This document shows, piece after piece, positions 1-11,445 of a DNA stretch of 64,000 nucleotides (positions are counted from its first letter, which is position 1; each line of letters starts with the position of its first letter). The notes under the pieces were generated by a model. That model made no database searches, was not told where the DNA came from, and saw nothing but the letters and a program-made list of their open reading frames with translations. Source of the stretch: Marvania coccoides (Eukaryota > Chlorophyta > Trebouxiophyceae > Chlorellales > Chlorellaceae); NCBI GenBank assembly GCA_963854735.1, contig OY978106.1, positions 806,001 through 870,000 of the forward strand, in the 5' to 3' direction. A program made the translations under genes and the position numbers.

Positions 1-2541
1 GCCGGCGATGACGACGGGCTGGTGGCGTCCCTGAAGGCGGAGATTGACCTGCTGAACCTCAAGCTGGAATCTCACCCTGAGGTCAAGCGCTTTGCGGTCG
101 AAAACCTGCACCTCTCGCATGAGGTGGCCAGCTTGCAGGCCGCCATTGACTGCGACGAGCTGGCGGCGCTGGCCTCCGACGTGGCTGCGCTGCGCAGCGA
201 GATGCTGGGCATGGCGGAGGCGGTGGACGTGGCGCGGGAGGAGGCTGCCACGGCACAGGCCGAAGCGGAAGCGGCTCGGGCAGCGCAGGAGGCGGGGCAG
301 CGCGCGGTGCGGGAGCTGCACGCGCGGCTGGCGGGCGCGGAGGCCGCCCCTGCGGAGGCCCTCGCGCGGATGCAGGAGCTGGAGCGCGAGAACGACGAGC
401 TGAGGTTGACGGCAGCCCAGGCGGCCACGCTGCAGGGCGAAGCGGACCGTCTAAATGACCACGCTGGGCGCCTGGAGGCGCAGTGCGAGGAGCTGAAGGT
501 GGCGCTGGATGCCAAGGCCCGGGAAGTCGAGGAAATGAGTTCTGCATATCGTGGCGTCAGTGAGGAGCTGGCCACCGCATGGGACGAGCTTGCGGACGCT
601 GAAGAAGAGGCATACGCGCGCGGAGACGCGCTGCGGACGGCTGCGGAGCTCGCGGAGGCGCAGTTCACGCACCACGAGGCCGCATTGGAGCGCGCAGTGG
701 CCAGCGTCGAGGGTTCCATGCTGGCGGCCGAGGAGTTGCGCCGGCAGCTGAACGCTGCCAACGCGCTGGCGGAGGAACTCAGCGCGGCGGTGGCGGGGTC
801 TTCTGAGGAGCGGGACGCGCTGGTTGAGGAAGTGGTGACCAAAGAGAAGGCCTTGAGAGAGGCGAGTTGGAGGGCTGCAGAGTTGGAGGCTGATCTCGAG
901 ACCGAGCGGGCTCTGGCTGAAGAAGCCAGGTACCACGCGGAGGCGGAGCGGCGGAGCGTGTTTGAAGAGGCCGCTGCCAAGGTGGCGGCCGCTGAGAGTG
1001 CGGTGGAGAGCGAGAAGGCTCGGGCCAAGGGCCTGGCTGGGGAGCTGGAGGCTCGCTCGATGGAGCTGGAAAATGCACGTGCAGAGTTGGAAGTCGCGCG
1101 CCAGACGATGCAGGAGTGTACTGCCGGTTTTGAGGTTGCTTCTGCAGCGGCGGCGGCCAGCCTGGCGGAGCGGCAGACAGAGCTGGAGGGCGTGCAGGTG
1201 GACGCCGAGCGGCTGCGTATCGAACTTGAGGGGGCTCGAAAGGAGTTGGGCACCCGCGTCGCCGCCTTGGAGGCGGCGGCTGCTGCCGCCTCTGCTGATC
1301 TCGCAGCCAGAGACTCGGAGCTTGAGGGAGCTCAGGTAGATGCTGAGAAGCTGCGTGGCGAGCTGCAGGGTGCTCGGCAAGAGTACACCACCCGCGTTGC
1401 CGCTTTGGAGGCGGCTGGAGCGGGCGCGGCTGCTGCCTTGGCGGCGCGGGAGGCGGCGTTGGAGGCTGCAGCCACCGAGGCTGAAAGGATGCGGGTCGAG
1501 CTGGAGACCTCCAAGCAGGAGTTTGCCGCCAAGGCTGCCGCCCTGGAGGCAGCATCGACTGCGGCAGCTGCGGACCTGGCTGCGCGCCAGAGCGAGCTGG
1601 ACGCTGCCCATGCTGAGGCGGACTCTCTGCTGGCTGAGCTGGAGGAGGTGCGCGGGGAGCTGACAGCGCGGGGCGCCTGTTTGGAGGCTACCGCTGCGGC
1701 GGCCACTGCCGACATGGTGGCCCGGCAGGCAGAGCTCGATGCTGCGCGCGCTGAGGCCGAGCGTCTGCGCTCGGAGCTGGAAGAAACTCATCAAGAGCTG
1801 GCGGCGTGCATTTGCAGCCTGGAGGCGGCGTCCGCCACCTCAGCAGCCAACCTGGCGGCGCACCAGACCGCCGTGGAGGCGGCGCGCACCGAGGCTGAGA
1901 AGCTGCGAGTTGAGTTGCGGCGGGCGGCCGCAGCCCACTCTGCCGAGATTGACGCCCTGGAGGAGCAACTCCGGACGGCAGAAGACGCCCTCGCGGAGAA
2001 AGAGTTTGAGTTGTCCGACAAATCTGCCTCGCTGTCGGAGGCCAAAGAGCAAATGGCGGCGCTGCGGTCGGCGCTGAAAGAATCAAAGGCGAGAGAGGAG
2101 GGGGCGGCGGCCAAGGTGGTTAAGCTGGAATCGGAGCTGGAGGGCGCGCGCAACAAGGTGGACTCCCACGCCCACAAGTGCATGTCGCTGAGCAAAAAAG
2201 TGGCCATGTTGGAGGAGGAAGTAAAGGAGGCCCGGTCAGCCATGGAGACGGCGCGGTACGGCCCCCTAGAAAAGGAGCAGCAGCTGCTGGCTGCGCGGGC
2301 TGAGTTGGCGGAGGCTAAAGCGGCCTTGGCGTCTGCGAGGGGCGAGTCGGCGGCGCTGGCGGCCGGGATTAGAAGAAAAGACGAGGAGGTGGCGAGGGTG
2401 CGGGCTGAGATGGCCAGCGAGGTGTCGGAAGCTGCCCATCAGGTGCAGGAGCTGCTCATGGCACAGGCGCGCGCGGAGGCAGCAGAGGCACGGGCTGCAG
2501 AGCTGGCGGCGCGCTTCAAGAGCCCCTCGTCCACCGCATGA
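1..2541 (+). CDS. Long Ala/Glu-rich coiled-coil protein, 5'-partial
   Basis: The reading frame is open from the left edge and stops with TGA at 2539-2541, so the start lies outside the window; the first possible initiator here is only a GTG at 22. The visible part, about 846 residues, is almost wholly predicted coiled coil, very rich in Ala, Glu, Leu and Arg, with no membrane segment. Its centre holds a 46-residue (138-bp) tandem repeat starting near 1162 with five full copies and a partial sixth; copies begin with LAxRxxEL and contain xAExLRxELE and LEAA. The last residues are ARFKSPSSTA. Long proteins of this kind act as golgins, cytoskeletal or basal-body scaffolds, but nothing here allows a specific family. 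Antisense frames across the region are long only because of GC-rich codon bias. Gene reality is near certain; function is unknown. Confidence 0.85.
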   Translation, partial: AGDDDGLVASLKAEIDLLNLKLESHPEVKRFAVENLHLSHEVASLQAAIDCDELAALASDVAALRSEMLGMAEAVDVAREEAATAQAEAEAARAAQEAGQRAVRELHARLAGAEAAPAEALARMQELERENDELRLTAAQAATLQGEADRLNDHAGRLEAQCEELKVALDAKAREVEEMSSAYRGVSEELATAWDELADAEEEAYARGDALRTAAELAEAQFTHHEAALERAVASVEGSMLAAEELRRQLNAANALAEELSAAVAGSSEERDALVEEVVTKEKALREASWRAAELEADLETERALAEEARYHAEAERRSVFEEAAAKVAAAESAVESEKARAKGLAGELEARSMELENARAELEVARQTMQECTAGFEVASAAAAASLAERQTELEGVQVDAERLRIELEGARKELGTRVAALEAAAAAASADLAARDSELEGAQVDAEKLRGELQGARQEYTTRVAALEAAGAGAAAALAAREAALEAAATEAERMRVELETSKQEFAAKAAALEAASTAAAADLAARQSELDAAHAEADSLLAELEEVRGELTARGACLEATAAAATADMVARQAELDAARAEAERLRSELEETHQELAACICSLEAASATSAANLAAHQTAVEAARTEAEKLRVELRRAAAAHSAEIDALEEQLRTAEDALAEKEFELSDKSASLSEAKEQMAALRSALKESKAREEGAAAKVVKLESELEGARNKVDSHAHKCMSLSKKVAMLEEEVKEARSAMETARYGPLEKEQQLLAARAELAEAKAALASARGESAALAAGIRRKDEEVARVRAEMASEVSEAAHQVQELLMAQARAEAAEARAAELAARFKSPSSTA
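1162..1965 (+). repeat. 138-bp in-frame tandem repeat (46-residue coiled-coil unit)
   Basis: Units begin at 1162, 1300, 1438, 1576 and 1714, followed by a partial unit from 1852. Each encodes 46 residues in the same order: LAxRQxEL, then AxAExLR, then ELExxxxEL, then LEAA. Five identical lengths in a row show internal duplication and not just compositional bias. Confidence 0.85.
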
Positions 2542-3356
2542 CGAGATTATGTGGAAAGTAGTATATGCAAAGTATTCTTTGGGGTATTATAATATATAAT
2601 ACAGCGTTTACTGGTTCTATTTATTCTTTCTCATGTGCTTCTTTTGTTGGTAATTTAAGAAAGGAAGAGTATGTTGCATTTAGTTCGTAGAAAGTGTTTT
2701 AGTATCTATTTCTTCTATAAGAACTGTAAACCATTTGAAAGCGTGCTTCATACCAGCGTCTGAAGCGACAGGCTGAGCAGCACCTTTTCAGCAAAAGGGG
2801 CTTGTCTTCCTGCCAGCGGCCTTAAATGTGCCATTGGGGTACATTTGATGTGATGTAGCGCATTATTTCTGACTACAGGGTTGCCTGTTTTGTGCCAGCT
2901 TTCCTTCTCCCCTCGGTGCTCTTCTGCCAAGCGGCCCCAAAATATTTACTACTCACTCTAGTACTACTCGCCCGTAGAAGCCAGCAATTGAGAGCAATTG
3001 AATTGGGGAAGTACAATGATCCGCTTGCGTAGTTGCCCTCATCCGAGAGAATTAAGACTGCAGGGAGATAACGGGGGGACACTGTCCCGCCGGGGCGGTG
3101 GGCGGTGGTTGCTATCAATATGAGGCACTCAACACTCCGTGAGCCTGCAGATGACCCCTATCTCGACCAAAAAGCTTGATCGTCACCTTTCGCGAGGAAT
3201 GACGCCTGCAAAAGGGCCAGCACTGGTGCGCGATTCGCGGTTATTCAATTGGGAAGAAATAAAGTGCTTGTGCTTTTGTGCAGCCCCTGTTTGATCACCC
3301 GGAAACGCATTTTTATTGAACACCGACAATGCATATTTGACCTGAATGAGTTGGGG
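2542..3356. other. Intergenic region, 815 bp
   Basis: AT-richer DNA between two same-strand genes. A TGTAA at 2725-2729 is a candidate polyadenylation signal for the upstream gene. Minus-strand frames at 2748-2930 and 2873-3118 overlap each other in different frames and show no domain. I see no convincing gene or RNA. Confidence 0.5.
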
Positions 3357-6300
3357 ATGATGGCAGGCGGGCCTTCGCTGGGAACGAGCAATATGGGAGC
3401 ACCTTCGACTACCTCCTGGCGAGACTCTGTCACCGTTGATGAGCGGAAGGGGCTGATACAGCATTTGGTGAGTGGACCGAGGCGCCAGATCGCAGTATAC
3501 GTTGGTTTTTGGCTGCGGTTCTCTCATTTTGACTCTCATCTCGTTCGCCCCATATGTGAACTATCCTGGCGCCTTTATACCCGCCCATGGTTCCGTTGGA
3601 CATATATACGTTTCCGTCTCACGCCGCTGTGCTAATCGGCGCCAGCGGTTCACTCCAGCAAGTTGAAAATGCTAAAATTTATCTCCCCTTCCCTTTGCAG
3701 CTCCATGCTTTTCAGACCAAACCTGGGTACATGCCCGCAGATAAAGAACGGCTTGTGAAACTAGTCATGCGCATAGAGGAGAAGCTGTGGAACCACTCCA
3801 CGAGCAAGGTAATTCAATCTCAAACGTATTTAATACATTGCTTGCCTCTCTCACCCCCAATTCCTTTCCAACGACCCCCCCTTCACCTACCCACCGTGAT
3901 CACAGGACGATTACCTCGATCAAAGCACTGTCAACTCCCGCATCAGGCAACTTTTGGCCAACACCCACTCTAGCAGCGCTGCCCTGCAAGGCCAGCAGCA
4001 ACAGCAGCAGCAACAAGCGCAGCCATCAGGGGGTGCAGCAGCCGGATCTTTGCAGACCGCGCCGCTGCAGCCCCTCACGCAGCAGCCCCAGCAGCAGCAG
4101 CAGGGCGGAATGGGTGCGGTTGCGGCACAACTGCCGCAGGCGTCCCAGCAGCTTCAGGACCTCTCCACGCAGCCCCTGCAGTTTCTGGGCGGCATCGGGG
4201 CCTTGCCAAACCTCTCGGGCCCGCTCCTCATCAAACAGGAGCAGCAGCCCGCCCAGATGCTGCAGCAGAGCGACCTTTTCGGCAACGGCCAGGCAGCCAC
4301 CACTGCTGCTCAGCTGGCGGCCTTCCGGGGGCAGCAAATGCAGGTCCCGACGGGCATGGGCGCCTTCGCAGGCATGGTGCCGCAGGGGGGCGCCTTTGAT
4401 CCGAGTCTAGCTATGATGAACGGCGCTGGAGGTGCGTTGGGCGGCGCTGGCGCTCTCGCCGGCAATATTGGCGCTTTGGGCGCAGCTGGCGGGCTGGGGT
4501 TGGGCGTGGGGGTCGGGGGCCTCGCGTTCGGCGGCGGCGGCAATGTTTTGGCGGTCGCGGGCGCCCCAGCAGGCGTCAGCACCGCCGAGAGCGGGGTTCG
4601 GCAGTTTATGAGCAACGGCGCTCCGGTGCTGATGCGAGGGGGCGGCGGTGGGGCTGCCAATGGCGGTACGGTGCCGCAGGGCGGCGTGCCTCAGGGTCTG
4701 GGCGTCCCGCAGGGCCCCGGCGGCATGGGAGGGCCGATAAAATTAGAAGGCGGCGGCGGTGGGATGATTCCAGTTTCGCAGCCCTCACAGCAGCAGCAGC
4801 CCGCCACCCAGCAGCCCCGAACGCAGCAGCAGCAACTACAGCAGCAACAACAACAGTCCCAGCAGCAGCAACTACAGCAGATGCAGCAGCAGCAGCAGCA
4901 ATTGCAGCAGCAGCAGCAGCAGCAGCAATTGCAGCAGCAGCAGATGCAGTTCTTTAGCATGGGCAATGGTGGGGGCCCTGGGGGCATGGTACCGGTGCCC
5001 ATGGCGCAGATGATGCCTGCGCCGGGGCTAGACATGGCGGCAGCCGCCGCTGCGGCCGGGGGGCAGCAGCAGCAGCGGGCGGGGAGCGGCTCCTTCGAAG
5101 ACATCCTCATGGGGGAGGGCCCCACAGCCGGGCTCACCGCCCCGGCGCGCACCGAGTCGCGCAAGCAGCAGATCCTCAAGCAGCAGCGGTGGCTGCTGTT
5201 TCTGCGGCACTGCGCGCGGTGCACGATGGCCGAGACGGAGTGCCCCTATGGCGGCAACTGCGTGGTGGCGAAGCAGCTCTGGCAGCACCTCATCAGCTGC
5301 AAGTCGCCCACATGCACCTTTCCGCGGTGCGCCCCCTCGCGGGAGCTGCTCAAGCACCACCAGCGCTGCAAATCGCCGCAGTGCCCCGTCTGCTCACCGG
5401 TGAAACAGTATGTGGCCAAGCAGCGGGAGGCTATCTTCCACAAGAAGTTGGACGCCAGCGGCGTGCCGCGGGAGGCGCAGGGCCGGTACATGGCCAACAT
5501 GCAGGCGCGGAGGGCGGCGCTAGCCGCCAGCACCGCCGCTGCGGGCAGCGCCGGCGGCGGTGGGGCCATGAGCGCCGGTGGCAGCATCGCTGTGGGCGGG
5601 ACGGGTGGGGTGGTGGGCCTTGCTGCGCCCATCGTGGACCCGCAGGCGGCGGCCAAGCGGCCGCGGCTGCACCTGCAGGAGAACATGGGGACATCGTTGA
5701 TCGAATTTTTCAGCGACAAGCAGATCCGCACGCACATTCACCGGCTGCAGTTGGACGGCGCGGCGGACACGGCTGCCGCGCGGCGCCCGCCCTCCGTGCT
5801 GACTAGTTTCGACGATTTGACGGGCATGGTGGAGGAGGAGTCGTGCTGCAAGGTGTGCCACCGCAACAAGATGACGTTCGAGCCGCCGCTGCTGTACTGC
5901 TACGGTTGCAACTCGCGCATCAAGCGCAACCAAACGGTGCGAATTGGGATTTTTTTTTGCTTTAAGGCAGGCCATGGACGGGGAGGGTACATGCAATCTT
6001 TTAAGATTGTTTTCTTTAGCAATTGCGGGGTTTTAATTGAAAACGGTAACGGATGAAATGTGAGCATTCGTACCGTACATTATGATTGGGCTTTTGACAA
6101 CTTTCTATTTCCACTCTCCGATGGCAGTACCACGCCACGCCCAAGCACAGCGAGATTCGGGGCATCTGGTGCCACAGCTGCGTGCAGAGCTGCCCCGGCG
6201 ACGCCATGCGGCTGGAGAGCTTCTCCATCCGCAAGATGGAGCTCGAAAAGAAGAAAAATGACGAGGAGCAGGAGGAGGCATGGGTCCAGTGCGATAGCTG

Positions 6301-9072
6301 CGAGGGGTGGGTGCACCAGATATGCGGGCTGTTCAACAAGGGGCGGAACAACGAGGAGCGAGGGTTCCTGTGCCCGCAGTGCCTGCTCACAGGTGAGAAA
6401 ATGAGAAGCGACGAAGTTTTGATGTATCGAGCAATCTTTTTCAATTCAAACAGTACTGATTCTTGTATTATTTTCATGCTATTTCCCCCACAATTAGGAT
6501 CTTGCTTTACGAATGTCTGAATTTTATAAGTTTTTTCACCATTAAATACTCATCCCCCCCCCCCCCCCCCCCCCCCTCTGTCACTCTATCTGCAGGGCTG
6601 GAGCGGCGGCAGCGGTCGGTGCCCCGAGAGCGCCCGCAGGCGATGCTTACGGCGCGCGACCTCCCGCGCTGCGACCTCTCCGACTTCATCGAAGAGCGGC
6701 TGCAGCGGGCGGTGGCGGAGGAGCGGTTTGCCCGCGCCAAGGCCACCGGCGTCGCCATGGAAGACGTGAAAACGGCGGAGGGGCTGTGCGTGCGGGTGGT
6801 GAACAATGTGGTGAAGAACATGGAGGTGCGGCCGCGCTTCGGCAATGCCTTCTGCAAGCCTGGGTCGCGGTATCACAGGGAGGCAGCGTACAAGCAAAAG
6901 GTGGTGTTGCTGTTTCAGCAGCTGGAGGGCGTGGACATGTGCCTATACTGCCTGTACCTGCAGGAGTACGGACAGGACTGCGCCCCACCCAACAACCGCG
7001 TCGGTGAGTCCATACTATTCGGCTTTTTCCTCAGTAGTTCCTTCGGTAAATATTCGTCGGCGTTTTCTTCATTTTTTCATTCAAATTGGGCCATCAGCTC
7101 ATTAGTATTGCTCACTATGTTGCATTTTTTCATTATAAAAATACGCAAATAGCTGGGTTGTCTGTCTTCACAATACCTCATTTTCTTCTCTCTCTAACAA
7201 CTTTTTCCGCTTTCCCGACCAAATTGCAGTCTACCTGTCTTACTTGGATTCGGTCAAGTACTTTGAGCCCGAGAAGGTATCCGCCATGGGACTCAACGTG
7301 GCGCTGCGCACCATGGTGTACCATGAGGTCATCATGGCGTATCTGCAGTACGCCAAGGCTCACGGCTACGTTGCCATGTACATCTGGGCGTGCCCGCCCC
7401 TGTCCGGGGACGATTACATCATGTACTGCCACCCTGGGCGGCAGAAAATGCCCCGCAGCGACCGCCTGCGCGAGTGGTACCTCAACCTGCTGAGAAGGAG
7501 CCAGGTACAGACCAACACCAGTTGCTTTCGCATTTTTTTCTTCTCTGCCGGTCCATTTTTTTTCTTCTTCTTTCTTCTGTTCCATTTCATTTTGTTTTCA
7601 ATTCAGTACTGCACGATTTCGCACCGCAATCGCCTTTGTACTCAAAACACCTCTTTGAAATTTCCTCTGTTGCCGTTTCAGTACCCATTCCAATCAGTTT
7701 CTAATTTTATTCCGTCATTTTTTTCTTCCTGAAGGCTGAGGGCACGGTGGCCTACATCTCCAACCTGTACGACACTTTCTTCGAGGGCGGGAAGGACCAC
7801 CGCGTGGACCGCCCCTCCGCTCTGGACATTCCTTATCTGGAGGGCGACTACTGGCCAGGCGAGGCGGAGAACCTGCTGGCGCAAATGGAGGGCGGGTTAG
7901 AGGGCGACGGCATGGGCTGCGTGGGCAGCAAGGGCGGGCGCAAGGGCGGGAAGGACAAGCGGTGGCGGCCCGCGCCTGACGCCACGCCCGCGGAGCAGCT
8001 GCTGGGGCGGTTGGGAGAGAGCATCCACGGCATGCGGGAAGACTTTATCGTGGCGCACCTCTACGAGAGCTGCTCCCACTGTCGGCAGTACATTGATGAC
8101 GACATGCGGCACTACCACCCCAACCCTCCCCAGCGCGTGGTCATCAAATCCGAGCGCACCTTTGACGGCATCGCTCTGGACCGCCCCGGCGGCGAATCCT
8201 CCCGCGCCTTCGCCCTCACGCGCTTCCAGCTGTGCCAGGGGTGCTTCGACCGGGAAGCGGGGCGCGCCGCTAACGGCGCCAGGCCGTTAGGCCTCCCTAC
8301 AGGCATCTCGCTGGCGGATCTGCGCTCGGCGCCCTGCCCGAAGCTCCCCCCTACCGTGGACACGGTCCCCCAGATCGACAACGAGTTCTTCGACTCGCGC
8401 GACCAGTTCCTGTCGCTGTGCCAGGGCAACCACTACCAGTTTGACACGCTGCGCCGCGCCCGCCACTCCTCCATGATGGTTCTATACCATCTGCACAACC
8501 CCTCTGAGCCCGCCTTCACCGTCACGTGCAACGTGTGCCAGAAGGACATCAAGCCGGGCGAGGGTTTCAGCTGCGTCACCTGTCCTGACTTTGACATGTG
8601 CCCCGCCTGCCACTCCTCACCGGCAGTCACCCACCCGCACCAGCTGGTGCCGCAGGCCACGCGCAAGTTCGACGAGACGCGGATGCGGCTCACGGAGGAG
8701 GACCGCATGCGGCGGGACCAGAGCCTGCACCGCACGATGACGCTGCTGGTGCACGCGTCGGACTGCCGGCGACCCGACTGCCCCAGCACGAACTGCGCCA
8801 AGGTGAAGGCGCTGTTCAACCACGCGGTGAGCTGCACGGTGAAGATCAAGGGCGGGTGCACGTACTGTCGCCGCATGTGGGCGCTGCTGCAGGCGCACTC
8901 GAAGATGTGCATAGCTGCAGAGTGTCCAGTGCCGCGGTGCAGGGAGCTGCGCGCGCTGCGACGGCAGCAGGCCACGCGGCAGGAGGACATGCGGCGGGCG
9001 GCCTATCGAAAGATGCTGCTGCAGCAGCAGATGGGGGGCCCAGCTGGCGGATCGCAGCCAGGAGGGTACTAG
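3357..9072 (+). CDS. HAC: CBP/p300-type histone acetyltransferase, plant HAC class
   Basis: Seven exons: 3357-3467, 3701-3808, 3906-5936, 6128-6392, 6596-7003, 7230-7504, 7735-9072; 1511 residues with all phases consistent. The family acetylates histones as a transcriptional co-activator in the nucleus. Domains in order: a KIX domain spliced from exons 1-3 (residues about 17-95, starting SWRDSVTVDERKGLI), a Gln-rich region with poly-Gln at about 368-422, TAZ1 (about 502-580), a Cys-rich PHD (about 719-838), the HAT core (about 850-1230, with YLSYLDSVKYF and YIWACPP), a ZZ finger (about 1330-1375) and TAZ2 (about 1392-1485). KIX-TAZ1-PHD-HAT-ZZ-TAZ2 is the plant HAC order. The first of the two ZZ fingers of plant HACs (about 1178-1245) looks degenerate. 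ATG 3357 is chosen because a second Met follows and KIX starts soon after; 3390 is also possible. Family assignment is very secure. Confidence 0.93.
4789..4950 (+). repeat. CAG/CAA repeat coding for poly-Gln
   Basis: Interrupted CAG/CAA trinucleotide runs inside exon 3 of the HAC gene encode a Gln-rich stretch broken by single Leu, Thr, Ser and Met residues. Such tracts vary in length between strains. Confidence 0.85.
6554..6576 (+). repeat. C23 homopolymer in an intron
   Basis: An uninterrupted run of about 23 C occupies the pyrimidine tract of HAC intron 4, about 20 bases before the acceptor at 6594-6595. Its length is likely variable and hard to sequence exactly. Confidence 0.8.
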
Positions 9073-10601
9073 TATCTACATTATGCCAAATTTTTAAATA
9101 GCTATTTAGCTGCCCCCCACCCCCCCCCCCCCACCCCCCCCCCCCGTTTCAATAGTTAATTCCAGCTGTTGATCAGCTGTTGTTTTCTTCTATTCTGATC
9201 GTCCCTATGACCCCAGGTTTTGTCTTCACACACCGCCGTTGACTCACTCTGCTCGAAACCCTCACGCTGGATGCGTCGCTTTTAATTTCTATACTGCTTA
9301 TTGGGCGCTGTAGTTGTGTACGGAGGAGGAGAGGGGAGAGTCGGAGGAGTCCCCCCGCCCTTCGTTCTCTCTCGTTCTCTCTCTTTTTGACTTGATAGCG
9401 CCTGCTCTCTCCCCAAAGAACCTTCCCCCAAATCTACCACATTTACCCGCTCCTCCTTATTTTTACTGTTTCTCTTTGTTGCTTCTTCTTTCCTTTCTTT
9501 CTTTTATTCCTGGCAAAAAGGCAAAGTGCCGCAGTTTATGAATAGCTTTTTTCCCCTTCTTTCCCTTCCTTTTTTTAATACCTTTTGATGATGCATGCAG
9601 CCCCTTGCGCATGCAGCGCAGGCAAAGAACACGCGCCGGCGCACTTTTCTGCTGCTTGAGGCACCCACAGTTGTTGTGCACCTCTCCCCCTACGTTCTCA
9701 TCTATCTGATTTTAGCTAGTTTTTTACCCACTGATCTCTGAGATATACAACTGCAGCAACAAGTAAACATATGGAACCCCGTTCTTCTCCCAGCTTGTAA
9801 ATCAAGCAAACAGCTCAAGAGAGAAACAGCTCAGTGAGGTCAGCCAGACTTCAGAGGCAGCGATTTTGGCTTAGAAGCACGTGCGCATGCTCTTCTGCAG
9901 AAATTGTAATCCTGAGCTCTACTAGGATGCAGTCTGCTTTCTTCTAAAAGCAGCTGATTATATTGCTGTGCAAGCAGAAGGCCTTTTTTTTTTTGAATGG
10001 TTTATAAACAGCTGTTTTAATTACAGGCAGGTAGCAAAGCGGATGACATGCAAACAAAATTTGCCAAAACAGCACAACGAAATCCGAAATGAAAAAAGAA
10101 GAAGAAAGACGTGGCGAAAGGGGGGCACTCATGTACACAGTTGCTTTTCTTTCGGCTGCAAGAGAGGAAACACAGGCCAGCGCGCTAGAGAGACAGTGCT
10201 GGACCCTGCTATATTAAAGGCAGAGGGAGGTGCGGTAATGTTGGTAGAAAAGGAGGAAACACATTGGGAAGGCAGCAGCAGACGCTTCAGAAAAAAGAGA
10301 AACAAACACAATCGGTAAATAACCGATAATTTCCCGAGGAAGAAACGATAAGGATATAGAAATACAGCACAGGAGGCGTTTGAAAAGCAGGGAAGGAACG
10401 CACTGGGGCCAGAAGCACATACAAAAAGAAGAAGAAGAAAAGGAAAAAAGGGGAAACATGACGGAGGGGGTGGCATTGGAGAGATGCATCGGTGGTGGAA
10501 AACTACTCAATGGAGCATAAGTATTAAGAGTTTAGGGAAACACGCCTCTCACGGGGCGTGTGTTTCAGGCTGTTGGCAGCACGCAAGAGAAGCCTTCATC
10601 A
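9073..10601. other. Intergenic region, about 1.5 kb, between convergent genes
   Basis: Lies downstream of HAC (+) and of the phosphatase gene (-). It starts with a C-rich low-complexity tract at 9113-9145, followed by pyrimidine-rich and then purine-rich DNA. A near-perfect hairpin (arms AAACACGCC and GGCGTGTGTTT) lies at 10537-10566, in the probable 3' UTR of the phosphatase gene. No coding frame with recognisable content was found; both 3' UTRs probably take up part of it. Confidence 0.5.
9113..9145 (+). repeat. C-rich low-complexity tract
   Basis: About 30 C interrupted only by two A, just after the HAC stop codon in the presumed 3' UTR. Confidence 0.8.
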
Positions 10602-11445
10602 TCAGCAGGGTGAGGCCGGCACTGCGCCTGGGATGGCGCTGCCGGCGGAAAACTGCTGCTCTTCAAACGCTGCCAGCTGGCGGAGAAAGCCCTGGTTGGG
10701 CTGCGCGCAGGGTCGCGCCTTTCGCACCGCGTTCCAGGCCGCCGTCAGCGACATCCCTTCCCGCGCAATGAGGTAGGCGATCACGAATGCAGCGCTGCGG
10801 CTTTGGCCGGCATAGCAGTGCACCAGGACTCCGCCTGCGTTTCGTCCCTCTGCGATGAAATCCACGGCCCGGGGGAGGTGATGCGCGAGGTCGGCCTGGG
10901 CATCGTCGTAGATGGGCACCAGGTGGTAGGTGAAGGCGCCCTCAGGGTTGTCTTGAAAAAAGCAAGATACTACCGGAGAAAGGTTGAGGATGTGGGTGAT
11001 GCCGCTCTTGCGCAGGGCCTTGAGGTTGCGGGCGGCGCCGATGGGGCCGATGAACAGCCCAGGGGCCACCTGGCAGGGGGTTTTGTCCTTGCCAGCCAGC
11101 TTTCGCATGAGAGCTCGTTTCTGAGCTGCAGCCTGAATCAGGCGCTGGCGTTCCTCCTCCGCGGCGTCGTCGCTCTAAAAGAGAGAGGGGGAGTGTGAGA
11201 GAGGGGGAGTGTGAGAATGTGTTTTTCACGTTTCAAACTTGAAAATCCCTCTCCAAAGACCAGAAATTGAGCACCCTTCGCACCTTGGTGTAGACGTCTT
11301 CATGCCTCTCCACCTTCAATTCGCCCAACAGCGTGGTCACACGAATCTCTGGCGTGTATCTCAAGCCCGACTTGTCAAAAGCTCGCACCTCATGGAGGAG
11401 AGAGGACTGAAGCGTCACCCAGCCCCGTGTCGGAGGGCTCGACAT
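10602..11445 (-). CDS. Dual-specificity protein phosphatase
   Basis: Two exons on the minus strand, 11445-11284 and 11174-10602, joined in phase 0 over a 109-nt intron (AAG|GTGCGA donor, TTTTAG acceptor); 244 residues. The catalytic P-loop is HCYAGQSRS (Cys174, Arg180), matching the HCxxGxxR signature of dual-specificity phosphatases, and a DD pair near residue 144 supplies the candidate general acid. The domain starts around VAPGLFIG at about residue 90, as in plant and algal DSPs. The 54 residues of exon 1 plus the first 30 of exon 2 form an N-terminal extension I do not recognise. It should hydrolyse phosphotyrosine and phosphoserine/threonine, but the substrate cannot be told. It shares a 346-bp divergent promoter region with the FKBP gene. 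Confidence 0.88.

Noticed and set aside
72..1794. Long antisense frames (up to 447 residues) across the first coiled-coil gene
   Set aside because: They arise from GC-rich, stop-poor codons; compositions are Ser/Ala/Arg- or Leu/Gln-rich mirrors of the sense repeats and show no domain.
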